The translations under genes were made by a program, and so were the position numbers. A stretch of DNA of 64,000 bases from Pseudomonas sp. LD120 (lineage in GTDB: Bacteria; Pseudomonadota; Gammaproteobacteria; Pseudomonadales; Pseudomonadaceae), in assembly GCF_009861525.1 (NCBI RefSeq), contig NZ_WVHL01000003.1, forward strand, positions 310,001 through 374,000, written 5' to 3'. Shown piece by piece: positions 22,272 through 31,788 of the stretch; within the stretch, counting starts at the first letter, position 1; every line of letters begins with the position of its first letter. A model generated the notes under the pieces. It saw only the letters and a program-made list of their open reading frames with translations, was not told where the DNA came from and did not search any database.

Positions 22272-24416
22272 TTATACCCGGAACTGATCCATCAGTTTCA
22301 TCTGCTGGCTGGCCAGGGCGTTGAGCTGGCTGCTGACCTGAGCTGACTCGCTGGCCTGCTCGGTCAAGGTTTCGGTCACGCTGCGAATGGCCGAGACATT
22401 GCGGTTGACCTCTTCGGCCACCGCGCTTTGCTCCTCGGCAGCGCTGGCGATCTGCAGGTTCATGTCGCTGATCACCGTGACCGCATCGCTAATCTTGCCC
22501 AGGGCTTGGGCCGCCTGATGAATCTGTCCGGCGTTGCTCTGCGCCTGGCTCTGGCTGGCATGCATGGTGTGCACCACGTCGCGGGTGCCGCTCTGCAGGC
22601 GCTCAATCACCGCACGGATTTCCTCCACCGAGTCTTGGGTGCGCTTGGCCAGATTGCGCACTTCGTCGGCGACCACCGCGAAGCCGCGTCCGCTTTCACC
22701 GGCACGGGCGGCCTCGATGGCGGCGTTGAGGGCCAGCAGGTTGGTCTGCTCGGCGATGCTGCGGATGACTTCCAGCACCGAACCGATCTGTTCGCTGCTC
22801 ACCGCCAGGGCCTCGACTTCACCCACCGCTTTACTCACTTCATCGGCCAGCAGGCTGATGTCGCGGGTGCTGCGCTCGATGATGCTCATGCCTTCCTTGG
22901 CCGATTGATCGGCGCCCCGGGCCGCCTGGGCAGCATTGGAGGCGCTGCTGGCGACCTCATGCGCGGTGGCGCTCATTTCGTTGGAGGCCGTGGCCACCTG
23001 GTCGATTTCGCGGAACTGCACCTGCATGCCTTCACTGGTCTGACGGGCGATTTCCGAAGACTGGTCGGCGGTGCCGCGGGCTTCGACAATGCTGTACTTG
23101 ATCTGGGCGATGGTGGGTTGCAGCTTGTCGAGGAAACGGTTGAACCAGCTCACCAGTTCACCCAATTCATCTTTTTTGCTGTAGTTCAGGCGCTGGGTCA
23201 GATCGCCGTCGCCGCTGGCAATGGCCTTGAGCATCTCGGCCACACTGTTGATCGGGCGGGTCACGCCGGAGGCACTGAGCCAGATCAGCAGCAGGCCCAG
23301 CAGGCCAGCGCCAATGGCCACCAGTAAAGTCTTCAGGGTGCCGCTGGTTTGCGCTTGGTCCAGCAGGGTTTGCAACTTCACCGAATCCGCCAGCAGTACT
23401 TGTTTGGGCAGGTCGATGGTCACGCCCCAGGCTTTGGCATCGGCAATCGGGCTGAACGGATAGACCGCGCGGATCAACTCGCCCTGTAGCAGGATCCTCG
23501 ATTGCTGGTCAGTGAGTGCCGTGAGGATTGCCTTGCCGTTGGCGTTCTCGGTTTCATTGATGTTCTTGCCGATCCGGCTGGCATCGGCGCCCACCGCCGC
23601 CAACAGGCCGCTGCCGGCCACGATCATCATGTGTCCGGCGCCGTCGAACAGCTCGCGTTGGGCTGCAACGGCGGCCGATTGCAGCGAGTCCAGGGCGATG
23701 TCTACACCAATCACCCCGATCGCTTTGCCGTTCACTTGCAGAGGCAGGGAGATGGTGGTCATCAGCACCTGTTTCTTGTCTTCGCCGATGGTGTCGGCAT
23801 AAGGGTCGAGCAGGCAGGTGCGGCCGGTGTCGCGGGGGCAGGTGTACCAGATGTTATAGGGCGTGCCGCTGAGGTTGAGGGTGGTCTTGGTCATGTCCTC
23901 TTCGGCCATCACGGTGTTCAGCGCATTTCCCCCGGCGCGGCTCCAGTAGGTGGCAAAGCGTCCTTGTTCGTTGGAGGCGTGGGTGGCGTCGTTGGCGAAC
24001 TCGCTGTCCTTGCCGTCCAGGGCATTGGGCTCATAGGCCAGCCAGATGCCGAGCACCTTGGGGTTGCGCTCGAAGGCGGTTTTCAGGCTGTGGTTGAGTT
24101 CTTCGCGCAAGGCTGCGGCGTCCAGACCGCGTTTGTTGGCCATCTCTCGCAGGTCTCGGACCTGATCCGCCAGGGCGGTGATCACCAGTTGGCTCTCGCC
24201 GAAGGTTTTCTGGATATGCGCGGCTTGCTCGGCGGCCTTGGCCTGTAGCAGGTCCTCAACTCCGGCGGTCAGCATTTGCGTGCTGGAGGTGTTGACCAGT
24301 TGGTTGTTCTGCCGGCTCTGGTAGAGGTTCATGCCGACGATCAGTGCCACTACTCCCAGCAGGCACAGCCCGGACAACAACACGATTTTCAAGCGGATGG
24401 AGAGAGAGTCGAGCAT
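22272..24416 (-). CDS. Methyl-accepting chemotaxis protein with periplasmic dCache domain
   Basis: The 714-residue receptor has TM1 (residues 10-30), a large periplasmic double-Cache domain (about 45-345), TM2 (about 357-380), HAMP (about 382-435) and a cytoplasmic signalling domain. The conserved hairpin tip contains [19 protein letters not shown]. The distal Cache part reads [11 protein letters not shown] and G-R-F-A-T-Y-W-S-R, reminiscent of McpU/TlpQ-type polyamine receptors, but the ligand cannot be fixed from sequence. No CheR-binding pentapeptide is present at the C-terminus. Its location beside the arginine/ornithine transport genes fits an amine or amino-acid attractant. Confidence 0.9.
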   Translation of the reverse strand: MLDSLSIRLKIVLLSGLCLLGVVALIVGMNLYQSRQNNQLVNTSSTQMLTAGVEDLLQAKAAEQAAHIQKTFGESQLVITALADQVRDLREMANKRGLDAAALREELNHSLKTAFERNPKVLGIWLAYEPNALDGKDSEFANDATHASNEQGRFATYWSRAGGNALNTVMAEEDMTKTTLNLSGTPYNIWYTCPRDTGRTCLLDPYADTIGEDKKQVLMTTISLPLQVNGKAIGVIGVDIALDSLQSAAVAAQRELFDGAGHMMIVAGSGLLAAVGADASRIGKNINETENANGKAILTALTDQQSRILLQGELIRAVYPFSPIADAKAWGVTIDLPKQVLLADSVKLQTLLDQAQTSGTLKTLLVAIGAGLLGLLLIWLSASGVTRPINSVAEMLKAIASGDGDLTQRLNYSKKDELGELVSWFNRFLDKLQPTIAQIKYSIVEARGTADQSSEIARQTSEGMQVQFREIDQVATASNEMSATAHEVASSASNAAQAARGADQSAKEGMSIIERSTRDISLLADEVSKAVGEVEALAVSSEQIGSVLEVIRSIAEQTNLLALNAAIEAARAGESGRGFAVVADEVRNLAKRTQDSVEEIRAVIERLQSGTRDVVHTMHASQSQAQSNAGQIHQAAQALGKISDAVTVISDMNLQIASAAEEQSAVAEEVNRNVSAIRSVTETLTEQASESAQVSSQLNALASQQMKLMDQFRV

Positions 24417-24584
24417 AGAGGCGATCTCGCTAATAACGGATGGGAAGCGCGGAGTTGGGTGACTCCAGTCGCCAAATCCATTTAGCGCTATGCCCGGAAC
24501 ATCGGCTTGGTCAGCCGATGCGTGAGCAATTGCCGACGAACGGTAGGCCTGAAGGGAGAAGAGCGCCCCACCGCCACGCCGGCT

Positions 24585-25001
24585 TTACAGCGAGGGAGGG
24601 CAGGAGGGCTGCGGCAGTGTTTCGGGGCGCGACCAGATCCACAGGTTGCCCAAGGCCATGCCGGCGATGGCAGCGTACATCGTCCAATGATGATTAAGCA
24701 GGCTCAGCATCAGCCCGGCGCACAGCAGCATGCTGACAGTGGCGCTGATCTTGGCCTTGCGGCTGATGATCCGGCCGTTGCGCCAGTTGCTCAGGATCGG
24801 CCCGAACAGGCGATGGTTCTCCATCCAGGCACTGAGTCGCGGCGAACTCTTGGTGGCCGCCCAGGCAGCCAGCAGGATGAATTCTGTGGTCGGCAGGCCC
24901 GGCACGACGATGGCGATCAGACCGATGGCGAGGCTGACATAGGCCAGCACGCCGAACAGCAGGCGGGAAATTTTCGACGAGGAGGGGCGATTGCGAGTCA
25001 T
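24585..25001 (-). CDS. DUF454 (YbaN-like) small inner-membrane protein
   Basis: A 138-residue protein with three or four hydrophobic helices and the family motif G-L-I-A-I-V-V-P-G-L-P-T-T-E-F-I-L-L-A-A-W near residues 25-45, then L-F-G-P-I-L-S-N-W near 65. Function unknown; in many proteobacteria it neighbours heme or iron genes, as here beside heme oxygenase. ATG at 25001 (M-T-R-N-R-P) is preferred; the frame is open to 25061. Confidence 0.85.
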   Translation of the reverse strand: MTRNRPSSSKISRLLFGVLAYVSLAIGLIAIVVPGLPTTEFILLAAWAATKSSPRLSAWMENHRLFGPILSNWRNGRIISRKAKISATVSMLLCAGLMLSLLNHHWTMYAAIAGMALGNLWIWSRPETLPQPSCPPSL

Positions 25002-25112
25002 GGCTTCGATGATGAGGTAACGCGCCTTGCGGCTCAATCCGGGGCGTGGACTGGCCGACAAAATACCGCAGCCGGCAAGGCGGAGCAGGCCGCCTTGCCG
25101 ACAACGACGAGG

Positions 25113-25721
25113 TCAGGCCGGTTGTGCGGCGCTGGAATAGGCCTGTTCCAACAGCACGGTGAAGCGATTGAAGGCGTCCAGGGCGCCTTTTTCCGCCGCG
25201 GCTTCTTCTTCGGCAGTGAACGCCAGGCCGTCGAGGATGCGGGTGAAGGTCTTCCAGCCTTCGGCGCGGCCACCGGCCGGCTCGCCCAAGTGACGGGCAC
25301 CGAAGGTGTCGCTCAGGCCCAGGCCCACAGCGCGCTTGATCAGGAACGCAGCGCCGAGCTTGGAGCCTTCGGAAACGAAGATCCAGCCCAGGGCTTCGGC
25401 CTTGCTCGGGTTGCGCACGGCGCCGGCTACCGGTGCCGGGACGTCGGTGTCCAGATCCGCCAGGTCGGCCTTGGCCGCTTCGGCGCGGCAGCGCTCGGCC
25501 AGGTCGGGGACGATCTGGTTCAGCTCTGCATTGTTGTACAGCTCCACCAGTTCCGACTGAAACAGGTACTGGGCCACCACGAAGCGGGCGAAGCTGCCTT
25601 GGGTTTCAAACGGCGCATGGGCCTTGACCAGAGCATCGAGCTTGGTGTGCGGCTCGTGGGTGATCTGGTTCAGACGCTGGGAGCGCAGGTGATGACGCTG
25701 GGAGAAATCCTGGGAGGTCAT
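25113..25721 (-). CDS. hemO: Biliverdin-producing heme oxygenase (HemO/PigA-like)
   Basis: It degrades imported heme to biliverdin, CO and iron. The 202-residue protein carries R-S-Q-R-L-N-Q-I-T-H-E-P-H near residues 13-25, with the proximal heme histidine expected at His25. The distal-helix region is E-A-L-G-W-I-F-V-S-E-G-S-K-L-G-A-A-F-L near 110-125. It matches P. aeruginosa PigA as I remember it, including the conserved Asn of R-L-N. ATG 25721 has AAGGA 8 bases upstream; 25748 is rejected. A Fur-box candidate lies just upstream, and a terminator separates it from hxuA. Confidence 0.9.
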   Translation of the reverse strand: MTSQDFSQRHHLRSQRLNQITHEPHTKLDALVKAHAPFETQGSFARFVVAQYLFQSELVELYNNAELNQIVPDLAERCRAEAAKADLADLDTDVPAPVAGAVRNPSKAEALGWIFVSEGSKLGAAFLIKRAVGLGLSDTFGARHLGEPAGGRAEGWKTFTRILDGLAFTAEEEAAAEKGALDAFNRFTVLLEQAYSSAAQPA

Positions 25722-25733
25722 GCAGATGTCCTT

Positions 25734-25752
25734 GAGAATGAGAGTCACTTAT
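25734..25752 (+). promoter_or_regulatory. Candidate Fur box for hemO
   Basis: GAGAATGAGAGTCACTTAT agrees with the 19-bp Fur consensus at 12 positions. It lies 13 bases upstream of the hemO start, suiting iron repression of heme degradation. Confidence 0.5.
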
Positions 25753-25783
25753 TGACTAGACGAACAAGAAGACGCGAGACAGT

Positions 25784-25823
25784 AAAAAATCCTCACTGCC
25801 CTGGATCAAAAAGAGCAGTGAGG
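25784..25823 (-). terminator. hxuA terminator
   Basis: GCAGTGAGG (25815-25823) / CCTCACTGC (25791-25799), a 9-bp stem. It is followed on the minus strand by ATTTTTTAC, closing the hxu transcript before hemO. Confidence 0.75.
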
Positions 25824-25833
25824 CGCTGCGGCG

Positions 25834-28419
25834 TCAGATATCCCAGACCAGGTTGACCGAGAAGTTGCGGCCCGGTTGGGTCAGGCGGTCGAGGTTGGCC
25901 GGTTGCGTCACCGAGGCTTCGCCGACGCTGTCATAGCCGCGCACGTCGTCCCACTGCCAGTACTTCTTGTTGGTCAGGTTGTAGAGGCCGGCATTGATGG
26001 TCACGTCGTCGGTCACCTTGTAGAACCCCGCCAGGTCGAGCACGCCGAACCCCGGGGTCTTGAACGGGCTGCTGCTGCCGTCCGGTGTGTTGAAGCTGGT
26101 GCTGTCGACACGGTCCTTCTTCTTCACCAGGGTCCAGCTCAGCAGGGCGCCGTAGTTGTCCTGGTCGTAACCCAGGCCGAACACGCCGGTCAGTGGGTTG
26201 ACGCTGTTGAGTGGTTGGCCGTTGTCATCGTTGCGTCCATGCAGGTAGGACACCGAGCTCTGGGTGTAGAGCCCGTTGGGCGCACCGAAGCGGTCCAGGT
26301 TCAGCCGGCCCTTGAGTTCCAGGCCCTTGATGGTGGCGTGCTGGATGTTGTTGCTCTGGAAGGTGGTCTGGTTATAGCCGGGCGTGATGGCGTTCTCGTC
26401 AATGAAATCGCGGTATTTGTTGTAGAACAGCGCCACATCGAAGCTACCGGCGTCGAACTGGCCACGCAGGCCGGTTTCATAGCTCTTGCTCTTTTCCGGC
26501 TGCAGGTCGGGATTAGGCGCGACCTGATAGCCGCCCGCCAGGTTTTCGAAGCGCCCATACAGGGCCTTGGCGGTCGGGGTGCGAAAGCCCTCGGCGTATT
26601 GGCCGTACCAGGTGTAGTGGTCGTTGAAGCGGTAGGTGGTGCCGAACTTGGGTGACAGGCGGTGCCAGGTCTTGGTCTTGTCGTTCATCACGCCGTTACC
26701 GCTCTGGTCGGCGGTGACGCGGAATTCGTCGGTGATGTGCGGCTTGAGTTGGGTGTAGTCGTAGCGCACGCCGGGCAGGAAGGTCCAGTTGTTCCAACCG
26801 ATCTGGTCCTGGGCAAACAGGCTGTAGGTGTTGATGGTCGGGTCCGGAAAGTCGCTGGCCGGGGTCAGGGTGTCAGCGGCGCTGGCGGCGCCGATGGCGC
26901 GGCAGGAGCCGGCGACGCTCAGGCAGGTGCCGCTGCCGGTACGCAGGCCAGTGACCTGATCTTGCTTGAGGGTGGTGCCGTAGGTGACGAGGTGGTCGGT
27001 AGCAGCGATGGCGAAGGACTTGTCGGCCTGGGCATCGAACACCCATTGGCGGTCCTTGTAGGTGGTTTCGCGAGTGCGCATGACCGTGCGCGAGGGGGCG
27101 TAGATCTCTTGGGTGCTCTGGTCGGTTTTGGCGATCTGGTAGTTCAAGGTCCATTTGATGTGGTCGGCCAGGGCGCTGTCCAAGCCGAAGCTGTGTTCCA
27201 GGCCGAAGCGCTCGCGGGTCACGGTGTCATTGCCCGAGCGAGCCTTGTAGAAACCGAAGCCACGACCGGAAATGAAGGGGCCGCCCACCGCGCTCAGTTG
27301 ATGGGTGTCGCGGTCGTCTTTGTAGCGCTCGTAGGTCAGTCCCAAGCGCGCGTCGTCGGCATAGTGCCAGCCCAGTTTGGCCAGCACGTTGGTGGTCCGT
27401 ACGTCTTCGGGGTTGGCCTGGGTGCGGCTCAAGCCCGTGCCGCCGGTTTCGCCATAGGATTGTGTTTCGTGGCCATTGCGCTGGCTCAGGTGCAGCAAAC
27501 CGTCGAGGTCGTTCAGGCGACCGGCCACGGTGCCGGAGGTCAGCCAACTGTCGTCGGCCGAGCTGTAGCCGGTCTTCAGGCGCGCGCCGACGTCTTTGCC
27601 AGGCTTGATGATGTCGTCCGGGTCCAGGGTGTAGTAACTCACCGCGCCGCCGATGGCGTTGCTGCCATAGAGCACTGATGCCGGACCACGGAGGATCTCC
27701 ACGCGCTTGATGATTTCCGGGTCGACATAGTTGCGGTTGGTCTGCGCGTAGGGGCCGTTGAAGAAGCTGTCAGGCACCTGTACCCCATCGATCTGGGTCA
27801 GCACCCGGTCACCGTCGATGCCCCGGATGTTGTAGCCACTGATACCGGCCCGTTGGCCGGCGCCGGCTACGGAGACGCCCGGTTCGTAACGCACCAGGTC
27901 TTTGATGTTGTTGACGTTGTTGCGGTCCAGCTCCTGGCGGTCGTGGACTGTCACGGTGCTGGGGACGCTGCTGATGTCCTGCTCCTGGCGGGTGGCGCTG
28001 ATGGTCACTTGCTGCAGGTTCAGTACATTGGCGCCGCTGCGTTTCTCCAGGACGATGTTGTGGCTGTCCAGTGAGCGATAGCTGAGTTGGGTGCCGCTGA
28101 GCAATCGATCCAGGGCTTTGTCCGCAGGCATCGAGCCCTGCACGCCTGGCGAAGCAACGCCTGCCCCCAGTTCCGCAGGCAGGCCCACTTGCCAGCCGGT
28201 GACCGCGGTAAAGGCGTTGAGCGCCGAGACCAGCGGTTGCTGGGCAATGGCGAAGTGGTAGTGGCCCATGCGCTGGGTGGACGGCGTTGGCGCATCGGCG
28301 GCCATCAGCGGCGCGGCATGGCTACCGGCCAGCAGGATCGCGGCGGTCAGCAATGACAAGGTGCAGTGTTGCAGGCGGGCACAGGGAACTGAGGATCGGC
28401 TGTTGAGGCGAGGGGACAT
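25834..28419 (-). CDS. hxuA: HxuA-type TonB-dependent heme receptor with STN signalling domain
   Basis: The 861-residue outer-membrane receptor has a signal peptide (about residues 1-40), a secretin/TonB N-terminal (STN) domain (about 50-110, I-A-Q-Q-P-L-V-S-A-L-N-A-F) and a plug (about 140-260, with V-E-I-L-R-G-P-A-S-V-L-Y-G-S-N-A-I-G-G). A 22-strand barrel ends in aromatic V-W-D-I. The STN domain signals ligand binding to the FecR-type protein encoded just upstream. Heme as ligand is inferred from the neighbouring hxuI-hxuR and heme oxygenase genes. ATG 28419 has GGAGCG upstream; 28488 is an alternative. Confidence 0.85.
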   Translation of the reverse strand: MSPRLNSRSSVPCARLQHCTLSLLTAAILLAGSHAAPLMAADAPTPSTQRMGHYHFAIAQQPLVSALNAFTAVTGWQVGLPAELGAGVASPGVQGSMPADKALDRLLSGTQLSYRSLDSHNIVLEKRSGANVLNLQQVTISATRQEQDISSVPSTVTVHDRQELDRNNVNNIKDLVRYEPGVSVAGAGQRAGISGYNIRGIDGDRVLTQIDGVQVPDSFFNGPYAQTNRNYVDPEIIKRVEILRGPASVLYGSNAIGGAVSYYTLDPDDIIKPGKDVGARLKTGYSSADDSWLTSGTVAGRLNDLDGLLHLSQRNGHETQSYGETGGTGLSRTQANPEDVRTTNVLAKLGWHYADDARLGLTYERYKDDRDTHQLSAVGGPFISGRGFGFYKARSGNDTVTRERFGLEHSFGLDSALADHIKWTLNYQIAKTDQSTQEIYAPSRTVMRTRETTYKDRQWVFDAQADKSFAIAATDHLVTYGTTLKQDQVTGLRTGSGTCLSVAGSCRAIGAASAADTLTPASDFPDPTINTYSLFAQDQIGWNNWTFLPGVRYDYTQLKPHITDEFRVTADQSGNGVMNDKTKTWHRLSPKFGTTYRFNDHYTWYGQYAEGFRTPTAKALYGRFENLAGGYQVAPNPDLQPEKSKSYETGLRGQFDAGSFDVALFYNKYRDFIDENAITPGYNQTTFQSNNIQHATIKGLELKGRLNLDRFGAPNGLYTQSSVSYLHGRNDDNGQPLNSVNPLTGVFGLGYDQDNYGALLSWTLVKKKDRVDSTSFNTPDGSSSPFKTPGFGVLDLAGFYKVTDDVTINAGLYNLTNKKYWQWDDVRGYDSVGEASVTQPANLDRLTQPGRNFSVNLVWDI

Positions 28420-28527
28420 CGAAAGCGCTCCGGGTCGCACGAATCTTATAGGTGCAGAAACGTATTCAAAAATACGAATCAGTTGCATTGGCTATAACGA
28501 GACGTACTACCCGTCACAATCGCGTAA

Positions 28528-28542
28528 AAATAATTATTCTCA
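28528..28542 (-). promoter_or_regulatory. Candidate Fur box before hxuA
   Basis: On the minus strand TGAGAAT-A-ATTATTT matches the 7-1-7 Fur pattern TGATAAT-A-ATTATCA at most positions. It overlaps the hxuR stop codon. A short inverted repeat CGTATT-N4-AATACG (28461-28476) lies between it and the hxuA start. Confidence 0.4.
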
Positions 28543-29511
28543 GTTGAGAATCACCAGCGCAGGGAACTCCGATAACCGCGCCGAGGTGATGTGGGCCAGG
28601 GAACGCACGACATTCAGGGGCTGATCCAGGCGGTAGTTGCCGGTCACGGCGACGTTCGCCAGTTGCGGATTGTTGTTGACGATCCAGCCCGGGTAATAGC
28701 GCCGCAGTTCCGCCAGTACCTGGCTCAATGGGCAGTTTTCGAACACCAGGCGGCCGTCGACCCAGGCCAGATCCTTACCGGCATCGAGCTTGGCCGGGCG
28801 ATCAAATCCCTGAGGACCGACGCGCACACTTTCACCAGCGCTCAGGCGGAGACGCTGGTCGGCGTGGGTCGCTTGCAGGTCGATGTCGCCGCGCTGCACC
28901 TGGACCTGAGCGATGCCGTCCAGGTAACGCACGGCAAAGGTGGTGTCGCGCACACTGGCTCGCACCGGGCCGGCGTCCAGTTCCAGGGGCAGGCCGCGAT
29001 TGGCCGGAATTTCGAAGAAAGCTTCGCCCTGGTACAGCCGGGCAACACGCTGCTGACCGTTGATGTCGCTGGAAAACGCCGAATTGGTGTTGAGCAGCAC
29101 CTTTGAACCGTCCTCCAGTTGCAGGCGCTGGCGCTCCCCCACCAGTGTCAGGTGATCGGCTTGCAGGCGCAGGGGCAGGCTGCTGAAGCTGAACAGTCCG
29201 AGTACCAGCACCGCAGCGGTGGCCAGAGGCTTCCAGTGGGGACGCAGACGAGCCAGCGACGATACTTTTGCTGGGCGCGCGGCCAGTGTGCGGGCGCATT
29301 GCGCCACTTGCGGGGCGTTCCATAGCGCCTGGGCCTTTTCGAACGCTTGGGCATTGAGCGGTGAGGCCTCCAGCCACTGTTGGAACTGGCGCAGTTGCTC
29401 AGGGGTTGGACGTTCCAGCTCGATCAGCCAATCCAGCGCCTGATCCATGGCAAGGGTGCTTGAGTGCGGGCCGGCAGCAGTGGGCGGCTCGGTGCTGTGA
29501 GAATCCGTCAC
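28540..29511 (-). CDS. hxuR: HxuR, FecR-type anti-sigma/sigma regulator
   Basis: A 323-residue inner-membrane regulator with an N-terminal DUF4880 domain (D-Q-A-L-D-W-L-I-E-L near residue 22), one membrane helix (about 98-115, A-A-V-L-V-L-G-L-F-S-F) and the FecR periplasmic domain (Y-Q-G-E-A-F-F-E-I near 160). The C-terminal STN-interacting part contains L-S-Q-V-L-A-E-L-R-R-Y. It relays receptor occupancy to the ECF sigma factor. GTG at 29511 is preferred because GAGGAA lies 7 bases upstream; the upstream GTG at 29538 lacks a ribosome-binding site. Confidence 0.88.
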   Translation of the reverse strand: MTDSHSTEPPTAAGPHSSTLAMDQALDWLIELERPTPEQLRQFQQWLEASPLNAQAFEKAQALWNAPQVAQCARTLAARPAKVSSLARLRPHWKPLATAAVLVLGLFSFSSLPLRLQADHLTLVGERQRLQLEDGSKVLLNTNSAFSSDINGQQRVARLYQGEAFFEIPANRGLPLELDAGPVRASVRDTTFAVRYLDGIAQVQVQRGDIDLQATHADQRLRLSAGESVRVGPQGFDRPAKLDAGKDLAWVDGRLVFENCPLSQVLAELRRYYPGWIVNNNPQLANVAVTGNYRLDQPLNVVRSLAHITSARLSEFPALVILN

Positions 29512-29624
29512 GGGTGTTCCTCGGCTGTGACTGTGCACAGCTGTTTTTTCAAGAGAGAGCGAAAGCCGGCCAAGGTTAGCAAAGCCCCGGGGCTGACGCA
29601 GTCATGGTGCTCTGTCGTTGAGAC

Positions 29625-30143
29625 TCACTGGCTGTCGAGACGATCGGCGACGCCAATGCAGATGGCCATGATCAGTTTCAATTCCTTTTGTACTGTGCTC
29701 AGCGATACCCCGATCTGGTCGGCGATCTCCTGATAACTGTGACCGTGCAGGCGGCTGAGGATGAAGATTCGCTGTTGGCGTGGGCTGAGCTGGCCCAGGC
29801 TTAGGTTCAGGCGTTCCAGCAGTTGCTCGGCGTGGGCTGCATCTTCGGCGCTGCTAAGAGGGGCGGCGACGTTTTCCAGTACCTGCGGCGGCACGTCTTC
29901 GAGCAGCGTGCGGTCCTGGATGCGTCGCGCCCGCAAGTGATCGAGCGCCAGGTTGCGCGCGGTCTGGAACACAAAGGGTTCAAGGTGAGTGATTGGCCGT
30001 TCGCTGAGGGCCCGGGTCACTCGCAGATAGGTTTCCTGTAGCAGGTCTTCGGCGGTGCTGTGGTTGTTGACCATCCGCTCCAGCGTGCGCAACAGAGAGA
30101 TTCGTTGAGTAAGGAAGACGTGGTTGAAATGCGATTGACTCAC
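29625..30143 (-). CDS. hxuI: HxuI, FecI-type ECF sigma factor
   Basis: A 172-residue ECF sigma with region 2 (A-E-D-L-L-Q-E-T-Y-L-R-V near residue 32) and region 4 (L-S-P-R-Q-Q-R-I-F-I-L-S-R-L-H-G-H-S-Y-Q-E-I-A near 118-140). It is expected to transcribe hxuA when heme is sensed. A 113-base gap leads to hxuR. The start appears to be GTG at 30143 with a weak ribosome-binding site, consistent with low sigma levels. A strong Fur box lies upstream. Confidence 0.9.
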   Translation of the reverse strand: MSQSHFNHVFLTQRISLLRTLERMVNNHSTAEDLLQETYLRVTRALSERPITHLEPFVFQTARNLALDHLRARRIQDRTLLEDVPPQVLENVAAPLSSAEDAAHAEQLLERLNLSLGQLSPRQQRIFILSRLHGHSYQEIADQIGVSLSTVQKELKLIMAICIGVADRLDSQ

Positions 30144-30170
30144 AGCGAGGCCTGATCCATTTTTTCAGCG

Positions 30171-30189
30171 GATGATAATGATTGTCATC
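30171..30189 (-). promoter_or_regulatory. Fur box of the hxuIRA operon
   Basis: GATGATAATGATTGTCATC is a near-consensus Fur operator 28 bases upstream of the hxuI start. Iron-replete repression is therefore likely. Confidence 0.85.
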
Positions 30190-30216
30190 TACGTCAATGG
30201 TCAAGCCTTGTGTGAA

Positions 30217-30681
30217 TTATCCCCGGCCGTCCAGATAGGCTGGATAGTCGGGAATCCGGTGTTCATGGGCCTGGTTCATCAGTGGGCTGCTGAGCAGGTA
30301 GTCGGCGGTGCACTCGTTGCAGGCCACCGGAATGTTCCACACCGCGGCCACGCGCAGCAGGGCCTTGATGTCCGGGTCATGGGGCTGGGGCTCGAAGGGG
30401 TCCCAGAAAAACACCAGCAGGTCGACCCGCTGCTCGGCGATCTGCGCGCCCAGTTGCTGATCGCCACCCAAGGGGCCGCTGATCATGCTCTCGATCGGCA
30501 GCCCCAGGCGTTTGTTCAGCAGCAATCCGGTGGTGCCGGTAGCCACCAGTTCATGGTCGGCGAGGCGCGTCCGTTGCCGCTCGGCCCAGTCCAGCAGAAA
30601 GGCCTTGCAATGGTCATGGGCGACCAGGGCGATACGCTTGCGCGCCGCCATGGTCTTTTGGGTAAAACTGATACCGATCAT
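30217..30681 (-). CDS. mgsA: Methylglyoxal synthase
   Basis: MgsA converts dihydroxyacetone phosphate to methylglyoxal and phosphate, a bypass relieving sugar-phosphate stress. The 154-residue protein has A-L-V-A-H-D-H-C-K near residue 18, the phosphate site A-T-G-T-T-G near 47, S-G-P-L-G-G-D-Q-Q near 68 and F-F-W-D-P near 91. It lies 15 bases after gap in the same direction and may be co-transcribed with it. Confidence 0.95.
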   Translation of the reverse strand: MIGISFTQKTMAARKRIALVAHDHCKAFLLDWAERQRTRLADHELVATGTTGLLLNKRLGLPIESMISGPLGGDQQLGAQIAEQRVDLLVFFWDPFEPQPHDPDIKALLRVAAVWNIPVACNECTADYLLSSPLMNQAHEHRIPDYPAYLDGRG

Positions 30682-30696
30682 CGACGACTATCCGTT

Positions 30697-31701
30697 TTAT
30701 TCCGCGTTGCACAGGGCCAGGCAGTTATCCAGCATGCGGTTGGAGAAGCCCCACTCGTTGTCGTACCAGGCCAGGACCTTGAGCAAGCGACCCCCGCTGA
30801 CCTTGGTGTGGTTGGCGTCGAAGATCGACGACAGCGGGTTGTGGTTGAAGTCGCTGGAGACCAGCGGCAGGGTGTTGTAGCCGAGGATCTTCGAATGCTG
30901 GCTGGCACTCTTGAGCAGGGCGTTGACCTCTTCGGCGGTGGTGTCGCGCTTGAGGGTCACGGTCAGGTCCACCAGGGAGACGTTGATCACCGGCACCCGT
31001 ACGGCCATGCCGGTCAACTTGCCCGCCAGCTCCGGCAGCACCAGGCCCACCGCCTCGGCGGCGCCGGTCTTGCTCGGGATCATGTTCTGGGTGGCCGAGC
31101 GGGCGCGGTAGGGGTCGCTGTGATAGACGTCGGTGAGGTTCTGGTCGTTGGTGTAGGCGTGGATGGTGGTCATCAGGCCGTTGTCGATGCCCAGTTCGCG
31201 GTGCAGTACCTGGGCCACCGGGGCCAGGCAGTTGGTGGTGCACGAGGCGTTGGAAATGATCTGGTGCGACTGGCGCAGAATGTCGTGGTTGACCCCATAG
31301 ACCACGGTGGCGTCGGCGCCTTTGGCCGGGGCCGAGATGATCACTTTGCGGGCGCCGGCAGTAAGATGGGCGGCGGCCTTGGCGCGGTCGGTGAACAGAC
31401 CGGTGCATTCGAACACCACGTCGATCTTCTCTTCGGCCCAGGGCAGTTCGGCCGGGTTGCGGATGGCGCTGACAGCAATCCGGTCGCCATTGACGGTCAG
31501 GCTCTCTTGATCGTGCTGGACCTCGGCGTCGAAGGTGCCGTGAACGGTGTCGTATTTGAGCAGGTGGGCATTGATCGCGCTGTCACCCAGATCGTTGATG
31601 GCGACGATCTGCAGGTCCTGACGATAGCCTTGGGTATAGAGTGCGCGCAGGACGTTGCGGCCAATACGGCCAAAACCATTGATTGCGATTCGAAGAGTCA
31701 T
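30697..31701 (-). CDS. gap: Glyceraldehyde-3-phosphate dehydrogenase, type I (Gap-1)
   Basis: The 334-residue enzyme oxidises glyceraldehyde-3-phosphate with NAD. It begins with the Rossmann motif [10 protein letters not shown] and has the catalytic cysteine in S-N-A-S-C-T-T-N-C near residue 153 and W-Y-D-N-E-W-G-F-S near 313. It is divergent from edd; the intergenic region carries a HexR operator and a CA motif, as in the hexose-induced gap-1 of other pseudomonads. Confidence 0.96.
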   Translation of the reverse strand: MTLRIAINGFGRIGRNVLRALYTQGYRQDLQIVAINDLGDSAINAHLLKYDTVHGTFDAEVQHDQESLTVNGDRIAVSAIRNPAELPWAEEKIDVVFECTGLFTDRAKAAAHLTAGARKVIISAPAKGADATVVYGVNHDILRQSHQIISNASCTTNCLAPVAQVLHRELGIDNGLMTTIHAYTNDQNLTDVYHSDPYRARSATQNMIPSKTGAAEAVGLVLPELAGKLTGMAVRVPVINVSLVDLTVTLKRDTTAEEVNALLKSASQHSKILGYNTLPLVSSDFNHNPLSSIFDANHTKVSGGRLLKVLAWYDNEWGFSNRMLDNCLALCNAE

Positions 31702-31723
31702 GTGAAAACGCCTGTCGTTGAAT

Positions 31724-31731
31724 TTGTTGTT
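31724..31731 (-). promoter_or_regulatory. Hfq/Crc-type CA motif in the gap leader
   Basis: AACAACAA on the minus strand (AANAANAA pattern), 22 bases upstream of the gap ATG and overlapping the HexR site. Confidence 0.4.
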
Positions 31732-31741
31732 GGAATTACAA
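31727..31741. promoter_or_regulatory. HexR operator upstream of gap
   Basis: TTGT-TGGAATT-ACAA fits the Pseudomonas HexR consensus TTGT-N7/8-ACAA exactly. It lies 26 bases from the gap start. Confidence 0.8.
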
Positions 31742-31788
31742 GATTATTCGCATAGAAATAGAAAACAAGCCTTTTTAGTGGCAATATT

